Below, piece after piece: positions 1 through 8,847 of a DNA stretch of 64,000 bases. The notes beneath the pieces are model-generated. The model saw only the letters and a list, made by a program, of their open reading frames with translations. It had not been told where the DNA came from and did no database searches. The stretch lies in contig NZ_SPQR01000002.1 in assembly GCF_004766055.1 (NCBI RefSeq), positions 346,764 through 410,763 on the forward strand. The letters run 5' to 3'. The position numbers and the translations under genes are program-made. Numbering within the stretch: position 1 is the stretch's first letter; each line of letters begins with the position of its first letter. Source of the stretch: Desulfosporosinus sp. Sb-LF (lineage in GTDB: Bacteria; Bacillota; Desulfitobacteriia; Desulfitobacteriales; Desulfitobacteriaceae).

Positions 1-1
1 G

Positions 2-634
2 CCAATTCTCCCGATGATTGAGAGTATAAAACCGGGGGATGGGGGCATTGAATACGAAGCGAAGGATGGGGATGGGGCACAAGAAGCTCGGTTTCAAGGT
101 TCCGGCGTTTTTCGAGAGGACCGTTTAATTGATTTCCTCACGGACGATGAAACTAAAGGGTATATGTGGCTAGAAAACCAAGTTGTACAGCGCTTAATCA
201 ATACGGTGGGTCTTGAAGAAAGTCAGGTTAATTTTAGTGGGCAAGTTATAAAATCTAGGACAAAGTACAAAGTGAACGATAATAACGGAACAATAGAGCT
301 TCAATACCGGATCAAAGTGAGTATTTCAGTTGACGAAGTGATGGGACTAAAGAAACGGCTTTCGGAGCCAGAGTGGGTGGATTTTATGAAAGGGGCAGAA
401 AAGAGCTTTGCTAAGGTAATTCAGAAAGAATGTGAGCTTTCTATTAAGAAGGAAAGAGAGTTGGGCTTGGATTTCTTAGGAATTGGACGGCACATTGAAC
501 AGCGAAATCCAGCGTATTGGAAGACGGTTAAGGATCATTGGGAGGATGATATCGCAGATTTTCCAGTTTCAGTGAATGTTGAAGTCACTATTAATCATTC
601 GGGAATGTCAGGTAACAGCGTAACGACTAATTGA
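2..634 (+). CDS. Ger(x)C family spore germination lipoprotein, C-terminal part (5' truncated by window edge)
   Basis: The reading frame is open to the left edge, so only about 210 C-terminal residues are present; the ATG at 14 is internal. Visible family features are the block GSGVFREDRLIDFL followed by ETKGYMWLENQV, and near the end DFLGIGRHIEQRNP followed by a Trp-rich segment and the closing strand VSVNVEVTINHSG. These match the C-terminal domain of GerAC/GerKC-type lipoproteins. In that family the protein is the outer-surface C subunit of an inner-membrane nutrient germinant receptor, working with A and B subunits. The A and B genes, signal peptide and lipobox would lie upstream, outside the window. 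The family call is firm; which germinant it serves cannot be read. Confidence 0.85.
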   Translation, partial: PILPMIESIKPGDGGIEYEAKDGDGAQEARFQGSGVFREDRLIDFLTDDETKGYMWLENQVVQRLINTVGLEESQVNFSGQVIKSRTKYKVNDNNGTIELQYRIKVSISVDEVMGLKKRLSEPEWVDFMKGAEKSFAKVIQKECELSIKKERELGLDFLGIGRHIEQRNPAYWKTVKDHWEDDIADFPVSVNVEVTINHSGMSGNSVTTN

Positions 635-683
635 ACTCGAGAGGGGTAAGACTAGGGGTAGATGTAACTAGGAGGAATATAAA

Positions 684-917
684 ATGATGAAGACAATTCA
701 TGAAGAAAACAACGTGCAGGAAATCGTTGTAAACGAAGCAAAAATTCTACCCATATGTTATCGCTGTGCTCAGGTTCCTAAAAATGGATTGTATGATGGG
801 TTCCGGATTGAGGGAATGTTTTTTTGTTCGGATTGCCAGGAGGAATTGTTTACGGCTGAGCCGGGCTCTCCTGAATATAAAGAATTTCAGTTTTTGATAA
901 AGGAAATTCTCTTTTAA
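684..917 (+). CDS. csfB: Anti-sigma-G factor Gin (CsfB family)
   Basis: This 77-residue protein has a short zinc-ribbon core: CYRC at about residues 25-28 and CSDC at about 48-51, followed by the C-terminal tail EYKEFQFLIKEIL typical of the Gin family. Gin binds and inhibits sigma-G in the forespore (and sigma-E) so that the late forespore programme does not start early. The start is the ATG at 684, 8 nt after AGGAGG at 670-675; a second ATG follows directly. Its place just upstream of a YaaO-type decarboxylase is the same as in Bacillus subtilis, which strengthens the call. The B. subtilis genes xpaC and yaaN are not between them here. Confidence 0.88.
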   Translation: MMKTIHEENNVQEIVVNEAKILPICYRCAQVPKNGLYDGFRIEGMFFCSDCQEELFTAEPGSPEYKEFQFLIKEILF

Positions 918-925
918 CCCTTAGA

Positions 926-947
926 GGCAATTCATGAATTGCCCTTT
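926..947 (+). terminator. Probable terminator after csfB
   Basis: Seven-base arms GGCAATT and AATTGCC enclose a CATG loop and are followed by CTTTATC. The U tract is weak, so termination may be partial. Confidence 0.45.
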
Positions 948-1075
948 ATCCTAGTGTCGGAAAAATATCGATGAAATTCATTGTGGATGAAAAATTTCCT
1001 AATTCGTGTTAAACTATAAGGAATACCATGTATTAACTATGTTTTGGCGAATAGTCAGGTGAGTGGAGGTTATCG

Positions 1076-2512
1076 GTGGGTAAACTGGGAGAGGGATTGA
1101 GCCGTTATCAGAAACTAGGATTCTGCTCGTTCCATACTCCTGGCCATAAAGGTCGGGAGGAATTTTTTGATGGCTTAGACTTTAGGAGCTTTGACTTAAC
1201 AGAGCTTCCAGGCCTCGATATGCTTCATTCACCGAGTGGAATTATTGCTGAGGCCCAAAAACGTTCGGCTGAGGTTTTTGGAGCTGAGGAGACGTTTTTC
1301 CTAATCAATGGAGGAACGGTCGGAAATCAAGCGATGTTTCTATCTCTGGAAGAAACATCGGATAAACGTGTTGTTGTTGAGAGAAGCTCTCATCGTTCCG
1401 TAATGTCGGCTTTAGTTTTAAGTGGAAGGAAACCGCACTATGTGATACCCACAGTTCATCCGGAATTTAACCTTCCTTTAGGATTGGATGTTGGGAAACA
1501 ACGCATTCCGTGGCCGGAAATTTCTGCTTGCCATGTGACGTATCCCAGTTATTACGGGACAGGCTTCGAATTAAACCAATTATTAGATGAGAGAAAGCGT
1601 ATGGGGTGTAATACACCTATTCTTGTCGATCAAGCACACGGTTCACATTATCTAGGCCCACTTTTTCCTCCGAGTGCTTTAGAGCTTGGTGCAGACCTTG
1701 TCCTACATAGTTCTCATAAGACCTTAAGTGCCTTGACTCAGTCGGCTATGCTTCATGTTCAAGGAGATAGGATTTCTCGCACCCGCTTGAGGCAAAGCCT
1801 AGAAATTCTGCAATCTTCAAGTCCGAGTTATTTACTTCTGGCTTCATTAGAAAGGGCTGGAGAATTCGCTTTGAATTTTGGACGTTGGGCTAGTCTTCGA
1901 GAAGAAGTCGAAACTCTTCATCGCAAAGTTGGCAGAAATTTTCGCATCCTCTCTCAAAAAGATGCCGGAAGCTACGACATTCACACAGTGGATTGGTCTA
2001 AAATCTTAATTAATACCTTGCCCCTTGGTGTTCCTGCTTCTCGCTGTGTGGAATACCTCCGAGAAAGTTACGGGATTGAACCAGAGTTGTGGGATGAGGA
2101 AAATATTCTGTTCATGTTAGGAATTGGGAACATGCCAGAGGATGTCCGAAGGCTTACAAAGGGGTTAGAAAGTTTAGCGGAGTCAGCGTCCGGTTTCCCT
2201 CGTTTGCCTGGATTCGTAGAATTGAAAAAGCGAGTGCAATACGATGGAAACGTAATTCCTCCCTTGCCTAATTTAATTCTTTCTCCGAGGGAAGCTTTCT
2301 TCGCACATAAACGACAAATTTCTCTCAAGGAAAGTTTGGGACATGTTGTCGGGGAAACCATCTCCCCTTATCCGCCCGGAATACCTGTCATCGTGATGGG
2401 CGAACTAATGACTCCTGAAGTACTGGGTACACTCCTCACCGCTGGAGAGGGGCGTTGGCAAGGGTGGGACGGCTTTAGAAACCAAACAATATGGGTGGTC
2501 GATCAGGAATAA
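1076..2512 (+). CDS. yaaO: PLP-dependent Orn/Lys/Arg decarboxylase family protein (YaaO-like)
   Basis: This 478-residue protein belongs to the fold-type I aminotransferase-like Orn/Lys/Arg decarboxylases. N-terminal FHTPGHKGR, the glycine-rich LINGGTVGNQA, DQAHGSH around residue 190, and the Schiff-base lysine in SSHKT (K215) are all present. The length equals that of Bacillus YaaO (about 480). The family decarboxylates basic amino acids to polyamines or cadaverine; the exact substrate is not clear from sequence. The start is the GTG at 1076, 6 nt after GGAGG. In B. subtilis tmk, yaaQ and yaaR lie between this gene and holB; here holB follows after 20 bp, so thymidylate kinase must be encoded elsewhere. 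Confidence 0.92.
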   Translation: MGKLGEGLSRYQKLGFCSFHTPGHKGREEFFDGLDFRSFDLTELPGLDMLHSPSGIIAEAQKRSAEVFGAEETFFLINGGTVGNQAMFLSLEETSDKRVVVERSSHRSVMSALVLSGRKPHYVIPTVHPEFNLPLGLDVGKQRIPWPEISACHVTYPSYYGTGFELNQLLDERKRMGCNTPILVDQAHGSHYLGPLFPPSALELGADLVLHSSHKTLSALTQSAMLHVQGDRISRTRLRQSLEILQSSSPSYLLLASLERAGEFALNFGRWASLREEVETLHRKVGRNFRILSQKDAGSYDIHTVDWSKILINTLPLGVPASRCVEYLRESYGIEPELWDEENILFMLGIGNMPEDVRRLTKGLESLAESASGFPRLPGFVELKKRVQYDGNVIPPLPNLILSPREAFFAHKRQISLKESLGHVVGETISPYPPGIPVIVMGELMTPEVLGTLLTAGEGRWQGWDGFRNQTIWVVDQE

Positions 2513-2532
2513 GGGATGAAAATGGAGATATC

Positions 2533-3411
2533 ATGAATCTACAGTTGGCACTTTTAGAGAAGGCGGCACGCGAAGGTCGCTTGGCACATCTCTTACTGTT
2601 TCATGGAGGAAGTGCCTTGCATCAACGAGAGGTGGCTCTTCGGTTGGCGCAGATTTTAAACTGCGATCTCCCTACGCCAGAGGGACCATGCTTGAGTTGT
2701 TCAGCTTGTCGGAAAATTTTTAGTGGGAATCATCCCGACGTGTTATGGTTAAAGCCACTCAAGACGACCCTCGGAATCGAGCAAGTCCTGGCATGGCAAG
2801 AAAAGGTATCCCTTAGGCATTACGAGGGGAACTATAAGATTTCTGTCATCGAACACGCGGATGCTTTGACGTTACCTGCAGCGAATGCACTGTTGAAAAT
2901 CATTGAAGAACCGCCAGAGAGAACTGTGATCATATTATGTGCTGAAAATGCTGAAGGGATTTTGCCCACGATTCAGAGTCGCGCACAGCTTGTTTATTTT
3001 CCCGACCTATCCGAAGAAACTTGGTTGGAGAGATTGGGTGAAGTGGATCGGCAAGAAGCCGCTCAGGCCTTCAGTTTAAGCGGGAGAAACCAGAATCTGG
3101 CGACAGCCATTTTGGAACACGGTGTTTCTTTGCTGCAAGAATGGATTAGGAAGTTCAGGATTGCGGTAGAAGAAGAAGATTTTCTTAAACTCTTTTCTCT
3201 TTTCCCGATCGACAAGAATCAAGCAGTTCTTTATTTGCAAGTCATGGCGGTAAAGGCGCAAGACGGGATTCAAAAAGGTACGGTCCATCCTTTTGAGCTT
3301 TTGGCGATTGGAAAAGCAAGTGATGTACTAAGACAACAAGTAAATCCGAGATTGGTGATTGAAGTATTGGCTTTAGAATTATTCCAACAAGGAGGGGCTC
3401 TCTGTGATTGA
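2533..3411 (+). CDS. holB: DNA polymerase III subunit delta'
   Basis: This 292-residue clamp-loader subunit belongs to the AAA+ family and works with delta and tau/gamma to load the beta clamp. It carries the zinc-module cysteines typical of delta'/gamma (C at the end of LAQILNC, then PCLSCSAC) and the sensor-1-like block ALLKIIEEPPE followed by IQSRAQ. The P-loop position reads GGSALHQRE and lacks the GK[ST] of an active Walker A, as expected of a non-hydrolysing delta'. I choose the ATG at 2533, preceded by GGAGA at 2524-2528. An in-frame ATG at 2491 would overlap the previous gene and lacks homologous N-terminal sequence. The 3' end overlaps ricT by 8 bp. Confidence 0.93.
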   Translation: MNLQLALLEKAAREGRLAHLLLFHGGSALHQREVALRLAQILNCDLPTPEGPCLSCSACRKIFSGNHPDVLWLKPLKTTLGIEQVLAWQEKVSLRHYEGNYKISVIEHADALTLPAANALLKIIEEPPERTVIILCAENAEGILPTIQSRAQLVYFPDLSEETWLERLGEVDRQEAAQAFSLSGRNQNLATAILEHGVSLLQEWIRKFRIAVEEEDFLKLFSLFPIDKNQAVLYLQVMAVKAQDGIQKGTVHPFELLAIGKASDVLRQQVNPRLVIEVLALELFQQGGALCD

Positions 3412-4216
3412 GGTTGTAGGTGTTCGCTTTAAGCACGCCGGGAAAATATACTATTTCTCCCCGGGAGACCTTAAGCTTGCTGCATCTGATAAGGTAATTG
3501 TGGAAACAGCAAGGGGTATTGAATTTGGGGAATTGGTCATCCCCCCTCGTCAAGTGGCTGACGAGGAAGTGATTCTTCCTTTGAAACAGGTCATGCGTAA
3601 GGCGACAGCAGCGGATGAACAGTTTGTCGAACAGAATAAAGCAAAAGAAAAAGATGCCTTCCAAATCTGCTTAAAGAAAATCTCAGACCATCATTTACCG
3701 ATGAAATTGGTCGATGTGGAATATACATTTGACGGAAATAAGATTATTTTTTCCTTTACGGCTGAGGGGCGAGTTGACTTCAGGGAATTGGTGAAGGATT
3801 TAGCAGCAATATTTAGAACGCGCATAGAGCTACGCCAAATTGGGGTTCGAGATGAAGCCAAAATGCTCGGAGGGGTCGGTTCTTGTGGACGGATTCTTTG
3901 TTGTACTTCTTTCTTAGGAGATTTTGAGCCAGTCTCAATACGAATGGCTAAGGATCAAAAACTTTCTTTGAATCCAACCAAAATATCCGGGATTTGTGGT
4001 CGTCTTATGTGTTGTCTTAAATATGAAAATGGTTGTTATAAATCTGAAGATAGAGAGCATTGTTGCCGCCGCAACACTCAAGATGGAGAAAGGAGCGCCG
4101 AAGCTCCGGATGAACAGAATCTTCGTGAGGAAAGTGCCCCTGCTCTCAAACCAGACGGGAGATTGCAACGTAATCGGAAAGGGGAAAAGCCCAAAGGAAA
4201 GAGTGAGAAAGTATGA
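3404..4216 (+). CDS. ricT: RicT (YaaT), PSP1-domain regulator of RNA maturation
   Basis: This is a 270-residue PSP1 family protein. The core contains [12 protein letters not shown] and, about 35 residues later, [15 protein letters not shown]; these cysteine motifs are the family hallmark. In B. subtilis RicT forms the RicA-RicF-RicT complex, which binds [4Fe-4S] clusters, acts with RNase Y on operon mRNAs and influences sporulation and competence. The C-terminal 50 residues are charged and low-complexity. The start is a GTG at 3404 with AAGGAGGGG just upstream. The gene overlaps holB (8 bp) and yabA (4 bp, ATGA), so the three are co-translated. Confidence 0.94.
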   Translation: MIEVVGVRFKHAGKIYYFSPGDLKLAASDKVIVETARGIEFGELVIPPRQVADEEVILPLKQVMRKATAADEQFVEQNKAKEKDAFQICLKKISDHHLPMKLVDVEYTFDGNKIIFSFTAEGRVDFRELVKDLAAIFRTRIELRQIGVRDEAKMLGGVGSCGRILCCTSFLGDFEPVSIRMAKDQKLSLNPTKISGICGRLMCCLKYENGCYKSEDREHCCRRNTQDGERSAEAPDEQNLREESAPALKPDGRLQRNRKGEKPKGKSEKV

Positions 4217-4518
4217 GCCAATTGACTCAGGCCTTAACGGAAGTAGAAGAGAAATTGCGTTCCCTTCTTGAAGAAGTTAATCGTCTGAAGCCTTATGTTC
4301 AGGCTTTAGAGGAAGAAAATATTAAGTTGAAGCGAGAATGGACCCTTCCGGAAAAAGAAACGGAACGTGTTATAGCTAATGCTGAACATATACAAGGGGT
4401 CGCCCATGATAATCTTGTGCGCCTGTATCAAGAAGGTTTTCACGTCTGCCATCTTCATTTTGGGCAACCGTTAGAAGGGGATTGCCTTTTCTGTATGGGC
4501 TTTTTAAGGAAAGATTAA
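4213..4518 (+). CDS. yabA: Replication initiation control protein YabA
   Basis: This 101-residue protein has an N-terminal coiled coil (about residues 5-45) for tetramerisation and a C-terminal zinc-binding domain HVCHLHFG followed by [10 protein letters not shown]. YabA binds DnaA and DnaN and limits re-initiation at oriC in Firmicutes. The ATG at 4213 overlaps the ricT stop (ATGA). The gene sits between ricT and rsmI as in Bacillus, except that the trmN6/yabB methyltransferase gene found there is missing here. Confidence 0.94.
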   Translation: MSQLTQALTEVEEKLRSLLEEVNRLKPYVQALEEENIKLKREWTLPEKETERVIANAEHIQGVAHDNLVRLYQEGFHVCHLHFGQPLEGDCLFCMGFLRKD

Positions 4519-4559
4519 TTCGTTCACGAGGAAGTTCTGGATTACGAGGAGTCGAAGAT

Positions 4560-5417
4560 ATGTTGGCTAAAGGAACGTTGTATGTATGTGCGACGCCGAT
4601 TGGGAATTTAGGAGATATCACGTTACGGGTATTGGATACGTTACGGGAAGTGGATTTGATTGCTGCTGAGGATACGCGTCATTCCCGTAAGCTTTTGCAA
4701 CACTACCAGATTAATACGCATATGATCAGTTATCACGCCCATAACGAAAAGAAGAAATCCTTAGAATTGGTGGAAATGCTCAAAGCGGGTCAAGCGATTG
4801 CGCTTATTTCTGATGCAGGATTACCAGGGATTTCCGATCCGGGATGCGAAGTAATACGTCTTTGTCTAGCAGAGTCTATTCCAGTCGATGTTTTGCCTGG
4901 ACCGAATGCAGCACTCACGGCCTTGGTCTTATCAGGAATGCCGACGGAGCATTTTTCATTTCATGGATTTCTGCCTTCTACCACAGGAGCGAGGAGGAAA
5001 GTCCTCGAGCAACTGGCTAATCTTCCGCAAACGCAAATTTTTTACGAAGCTCCTCATCGTTTGGTGTCTACACTACAAGGAATGTCGGAGTACTTTGGTG
5101 AACGTCCGGCTGCGGTTGTACGTGAGCTGACAAAATTGCATCAAGAGGTGCATCGGGGAACTGTATTAGAGTTGAAAGTGAGTTTCGAGCTGACGACACC
5201 TCGCGGGGAGTGCTGTATCATTCTTGCTCCCTACATCCCCGTAAAGTCGGTAGGGGGCCCGGAACAATGGTGCCAGGAAGTCAATCAAGGTATAAGTGGT
5301 GGACTGAGTAAGAAAGATGCCATGAAGGAAGTGGCGAAGCGTTATGGGGTTAGGAAATCAGAGGTTTATCAGGCACTTTTGGATGCGCCGGCCATGGATG
5401 GCCAAGTGTCTCTGTAG
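4560..5417 (+). CDS. rsmI: 16S rRNA (cytidine1402-2'-O)-methyltransferase RsmI
   Basis: This 285-residue protein of the tetrapyrrole methylase superfamily methylates the 2'-O of C1402 in 16S rRNA using SAM. It contains TLYVCATPIGNLGDITLR at the N-terminus, AAEDTRHSRKLL, the glycine/proline motif LISDAGLPGISDPG, and VLPGPNAALTALVLSG. The start is the ATG at 4560 with GAGGAG about 9 nt upstream; the frame remains open back to 4482, but that part shows no family similarity. The C-terminus ends with an HTH-like helix pair (SKKDAMKEVAKRYGVRKSEV). It closes the holB-ricT-yabA-rsmI run. Confidence 0.95.
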   Translation: MLAKGTLYVCATPIGNLGDITLRVLDTLREVDLIAAEDTRHSRKLLQHYQINTHMISYHAHNEKKKSLELVEMLKAGQAIALISDAGLPGISDPGCEVIRLCLAESIPVDVLPGPNAALTALVLSGMPTEHFSFHGFLPSTTGARRKVLEQLANLPQTQIFYEAPHRLVSTLQGMSEYFGERPAAVVRELTKLHQEVHRGTVLELKVSFELTTPRGECCIILAPYIPVKSVGGPEQWCQEVNQGISGGLSKKDAMKEVAKRYGVRKSEVYQALLDAPAMDGQVSL

Positions 5418-5450
5418 CCAAGGATGGCGGGAAGACACGAATAATAGGCA

Positions 5451-5475
5451 TAAAAAGAAGGCCTCAAAGGCCTTC
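5451..5475 (-). terminator. Intrinsic terminator of abrB
   Basis: Arms GAAGGCC and GGCCTTC enclose a 5-nt loop; read on the minus strand the stem is followed by TTTTTA. It lies between the convergent rsmI and abrB and may also stop rsmI transcripts. Confidence 0.75.
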
Positions 5476-5537
5476 CAGTTAATTTAGAGATGGATTGGTC
5501 CACCCATGGGTTTCTTCTATGTAACAAACTTCTGAAC

Positions 5538-5819
5538 TTATACGGCTTTGGAATCGGAATCCACTGTTCCAGCCACGGCTTCTCCCATAGCAACTGCACA
5601 TTCACGGCAGACGTTTTTACCGTGGAAAAGCTGGTTATCGCTGGCATTACCACAAAATACACAAGCAGGTTCATACTTTTTGAGGATGATCTTTTCTTGA
5701 TCCACATAAATTTCCAGAGCGTCTTTTTCGTCAATACCTAAAGTGCGGCGAAGCTCTATCGGTAAAACAATACGACCAAGTTCATCTACTTTTCTCACGA
5801 TTCCAGTTGACTTCATCAT
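5538..5819 (-). CDS. abrB: Transition-state regulator AbrB
   Basis: This 93-residue protein has an N-terminal SpoVT/AbrB swapped-hairpin DNA-binding domain (MKSTGIVRKVDELGRIVLP, then LRRTLGI and LEIYV) closely matching Bacillus AbrB. AbrB represses post-exponential genes, including sporulation and biofilm genes, and is itself repressed by Spo0A-P. The second half has four cysteines in CVFC and CREC spaced by 14 residues, suggesting a small zinc ribbon in place of the Bacillus C-terminal multimerisation region. The start is the ATG at 5819, 11 nt after GGAAG; the GTG 12 nt further upstream sits too close to that site. It is divergent from metG. Confidence 0.93.
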   Translation of the reverse strand: MMKSTGIVRKVDELGRIVLPIELRRTLGIDEKDALEIYVDQEKIILKKYEPACVFCGNASDNQLFHGKNVCRECAVAMGEAVAGTVDSDSKAV

Positions 5820-5869
5820 TGATTTAACCACTTCCTTTACAACAACATTCGACAGGAAACTACAGCCTT

Positions 5870-5898
5870 ATGATACCAACGGTTCCATTTAAAGTCAA
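5870..5898 (-). promoter_or_regulatory. Sigma-A promoter of abrB
   Basis: On the minus strand, TTGACT (5893-5898) and TATCAT (5870-5875) are separated by 17 bp and lie about 50 bp before the abrB start. No clear Spo0A box (TGTCGAA) is visible nearby. Confidence 0.65.
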
Positions 5899-5977
5899 CC
5901 CATTTTTTTATGGATTTCGTTTCAAACTTACACAAATAATACTTTTCTTACATATTAATTCTTAATAGTGGGTATAC

Positions 5978-6006
5978 TTGACAAATCTGAATCTTATTCT
6001 GTTATC
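5978..6006 (+). promoter_or_regulatory. Possible sigma-A promoter of metG
   Basis: A perfect TTGACA lies at 5978-5983 and a poor -10 element GTTATC at 6001-6006, with a 17-bp spacer. The distance to the metG GTG is 30 bp. No T-box motif lies in this leader. Confidence 0.4.
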
Positions 6007-6036
6007 ACAAAGATAGTTAAGATGGGAGACGTAAAG

Positions 6037-8022
6037 GTGAAATATTATATAACAACTCCAATTTTTTATCCAAATTCGAGTCCGCATATTGGAACAGCTT
6101 ACACGACGGTTGCAGCTGACGCGCTAGCCCGTTATCATAGAATGCTTGGTGATGACGTCTATTTCTTAACGGGGACGGATGAAAACGCCCAGAAAATTGT
6201 TCGCACAGCCGAAGCGCATCACACAGATCCTAAAGTTTATGTTGATGGTGTTGTGGAACATTTTAAAGAATTATGGAAAGCCTTAGATATTTCATTTGAT
6301 GACTTTATTCGTACAACAGAAGAACGCCATCAAAAGGTCGTTCAACAGATTTTTACCAAACTCTATGAGAAAGGAGATATCTACAAGTCAGAGTATTCTG
6401 GGTGGTATTGTACTCCTTGTGAAACCTTTTGGATGGAAAACAAACTTATTGAGGGTAAATGTCCTAACTCGGATTGTGGAAGAGAAGTAGAACTACTCAA
6501 GGAAGAGAGCTATTTCTTCCGTCTTTCGAAATATCAAGATATTTTGCTTAAGTTTATTGCAGAGAATCCGGAATTTATCCAGCCTGTTTCTCGCCGTAAC
6601 GAAATGATACGTTTCATTGAAGGCGGTTTAGAGGATCTCTGTGTTTCACGCACCACATTTCAATGGGGGATTAAAGTCCCATTTGACCCTAAACATGTTG
6701 TCTACGTATGGTTAGATGCACTGATTAATTATATATCAGCGCTCGGGTACCCTGATGGAGAAAATTATCAACGATATTGGCCCGCTGATGTGCATATTAT
6801 GGGAAAGGACATCGTACGTTTCCATGCAGTCATATGGCCGATTATTCTAATGGCCTTGGATATTCCTCTTCCTAAAGCGATCTATGGACATGGCTGGTAC
6901 TTGACAAAAGATGGCGGAAAGATATCCAAGTCCCGTGGGAATGTGGAGGACTCTTTCGCCTTGATTCAAAGATATGGCTCGGATGCCATCCGTTATTTCC
7001 TGTTGAGAGAGATGCAAGTAGGAACTGACGGCACGTATTCTGAAGATAACGTGGTCGAACGACTTAACAGTGATCTGGCCAATGATTTTGGAAATTTCGT
7101 CTCACGGAGCTTGGCGATGGTTGTCAAGTATCGAGAGGGAATTGTTCCTAGTTCTGGACAAGACGGATCCTTGGAGCAGGACTTGAAGGCATTGAGTCAT
7201 GAGGTTAAAAAGGCTGTCGAAGAAAGTCTTGATAGATGTGACCCGGCAAGTGCCTTGGAACAAATTTGGCGATTTGTTGCACGTTGTAATAAGTATGTCG
7301 ATGAAACAGCCCCATGGGCTCTAGCAAAACAAGAGGGACAGAGAGAACGCTTAGATACGGTTCTTTATACGTTCGTGGAATGTATCCGAATCATGGCGAT
7401 TTTGACGGCCCCGTTTATGCCAGGATTACCGCCGAGAATTTGTGTGCTTTTAGGTAAAGATGAGAAGCTCATGCGCTGGGAGGATGCGGATCAATGGGGC
7501 ATCGTGGAACAAGGAACGCGAGTGCATAAGGGTGAGGCACTTTTTCCGAGAATTGATGTTTCTCAATATACGATAGCGGAGGAGACTAAACCAGTGAATC
7601 AAGAGCAAAGCCAAACTCAAGTTCAGAGTCAAGAACAAACCTTAGTTCATAATGAAACCCTCGAACCTATTCAAGCACTTGAATTTGAGCCTATAAAAGA
7701 GGAAATCAGCATTGATGAATTTGCTAAACTAGATTTACGTGTTGCAAAAGTTCTCAGTGCAGAGAGAGTAGAAAAAACAGATAAACTAATGAAATTAGAA
7801 GTCGAAGTGGCCGGCGTTGCGCGTACGGTAGTTTCAGGGATTGCCAAACATTATGCTCCTGAAGACCTCGTGAACCAATATGTCGTCTTAGTTGCTAATT
7901 TGAAGCCTACCAAGCTAAGAGGAATCACATCTCAAGGGATGATCTTGGCAGCCTCTCAGGGGGAAGTGCTAGAAGTGCTTACGGTCAACAAAGGTCTTCC
8001 GGGAGGGGCACGGGTTAAATGA
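6037..8022 (+). CDS. metG: Methionine-tRNA ligase
   Basis: This 661-residue class I aminoacyl-tRNA synthetase charges tRNA-Met. It has HIGT at residues 17-20 (HIGH motif), a zinc knob with CTPC and later CPNSDC in the connective domain, KISKS at 295-299, and a C-terminal EMAP/Trbp111 tRNA-binding domain from about residue 558 (FAKLDLRVAKVL). A glutamine-rich linker of about 30 residues joins the two halves. I choose the GTG at 6037 (GGGAG 8 nt upstream, giving MKYYITTPIFYP); the frame stays open back to a GTG at 5968. It overlaps tatD by 4 bp. The metG-tatD order is the same as in Bacillus. Confidence 0.95.
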   Translation: MKYYITTPIFYPNSSPHIGTAYTTVAADALARYHRMLGDDVYFLTGTDENAQKIVRTAEAHHTDPKVYVDGVVEHFKELWKALDISFDDFIRTTEERHQKVVQQIFTKLYEKGDIYKSEYSGWYCTPCETFWMENKLIEGKCPNSDCGREVELLKEESYFFRLSKYQDILLKFIAENPEFIQPVSRRNEMIRFIEGGLEDLCVSRTTFQWGIKVPFDPKHVVYVWLDALINYISALGYPDGENYQRYWPADVHIMGKDIVRFHAVIWPIILMALDIPLPKAIYGHGWYLTKDGGKISKSRGNVEDSFALIQRYGSDAIRYFLLREMQVGTDGTYSEDNVVERLNSDLANDFGNFVSRSLAMVVKYREGIVPSSGQDGSLEQDLKALSHEVKKAVEESLDRCDPASALEQIWRFVARCNKYVDETAPWALAKQEGQRERLDTVLYTFVECIRIMAILTAPFMPGLPPRICVLLGKDEKLMRWEDADQWGIVEQGTRVHKGEALFPRIDVSQYTIAEETKPVNQEQSQTQVQSQEQTLVHNETLEPIQALEFEPIKEEISIDEFAKLDLRVAKVLSAERVEKTDKLMKLEVEVAGVARTVVSGIAKHYAPEDLVNQYVVLVANLKPTKLRGITSQGMILAASQGEVLEVLTVNKGLPGGARVK

Positions 8023-8780
8023 TCTGGGATACACATGCACATTTAGATGATCCTGACTATACTGAGGATTTTCAAGAAGTTATTACGCGAATAAAGTCAT
8101 CCGGGATTTCCCGGGTGACGAATGTAGGGTATGATATTTCTTCGTCTGAACGATCTGTGAAGCTAGCTGCGGACTATGACTTTATTTATGCAGCGATTGG
8201 AGTACACCCGCACAATGCCGAAGGAGTCACAGCTCAAACCTGGGATAAGCTCATACAGTTGGCTAAACAACCAAAAGTACTGGCTTGGGGAGAAATTGGA
8301 CTGGACTATTATCGGGATCTCTCCCCGCGCTCTATTCAGAAAGAAGTATTTATTCACCAGATAAACTTAGCGAACGAAGTTGGCTTGCCTATCGTTATTC
8401 ATAATCGGGATGCCCATCAGGATGTTTTGGAGATCGTGAAGGATCATCCCCCTAAGTTTGGTGGGGTATTTCACTGTTATTCCGGCTCTCGAGAAATGGC
8501 AAGCATTCTTCTAAACCAGGGATTCTATCTTTCGTTCGCCGGACCAGTGACGTATAAAAATGCTCGGCATACGGTCGAGGTGGCAGAACATATTCCTCTG
8601 GATCGTATTCTCGTAGAGACAGATTCGCCTTATTTAACTCCGGAACCGCGAAGGGGTAAGCGCAATGAACCAACTTATGTTCGAGAAGTCGTTAAGAAAA
8701 TTGCTGAGATTAGAAGCGTTTCCTTTGATGAAGTGGCTTCTCAAACTATGCGTAATGCTGAAACTGTTTTCAAGTTATAA
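8019..8780 (+). CDS. tatD: TatD family metal-dependent deoxyribonuclease
   Basis: This 253-residue TIM-barrel hydrolase has DTHAHLDD at the N-terminus, IGVHPHNA, WGEIGLDYYRD, IVIHNRDAHQD, FHCYSGS and LVETDSPYLTP. These supply the metal-binding His/Asp/Glu set of the TatD (YabD) family, which acts as a 3'-5' nuclease in DNA repair or turnover. The ATG overlaps the metG stop by 4 bp. It ends at a clear terminator at 8785. Confidence 0.95.
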   Translation: MIWDTHAHLDDPDYTEDFQEVITRIKSSGISRVTNVGYDISSSERSVKLAADYDFIYAAIGVHPHNAEGVTAQTWDKLIQLAKQPKVLAWGEIGLDYYRDLSPRSIQKEVFIHQINLANEVGLPIVIHNRDAHQDVLEIVKDHPPKFGGVFHCYSGSREMASILLNQGFYLSFAGPVTYKNARHTVEVAEHIPLDRILVETDSPYLTPEPRRGKRNEPTYVREVVKKIAEIRSVSFDEVASQTMRNAETVFKL

Positions 8781-8784
8781 ACTA

Positions 8785-8812
8785 GGACCTTCGCTGTAAG
8801 GTTCTTTTTTTT
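8785..8812 (+). terminator. Intrinsic terminator after tatD
   Basis: GGACCTT and AAGGTTC form a 7-bp stem with one G-U pair, directly followed by a run of eight T. Confidence 0.85.
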
Positions 8813-8847
8813 ATTCTGCTTCATAGGTTTTGTTAAGGGGGGATAGA

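Noticed and set aside
3242..3664. 140-codon open frame on the minus strand
   Set aside because: It runs opposite holB and ricT, both certain genes.
5830..6036. T-box or SAM riboswitch leader for metG
   Set aside because: The leader is short, has no GGTGGnACCGCG motif and no terminator/antiterminator pair.
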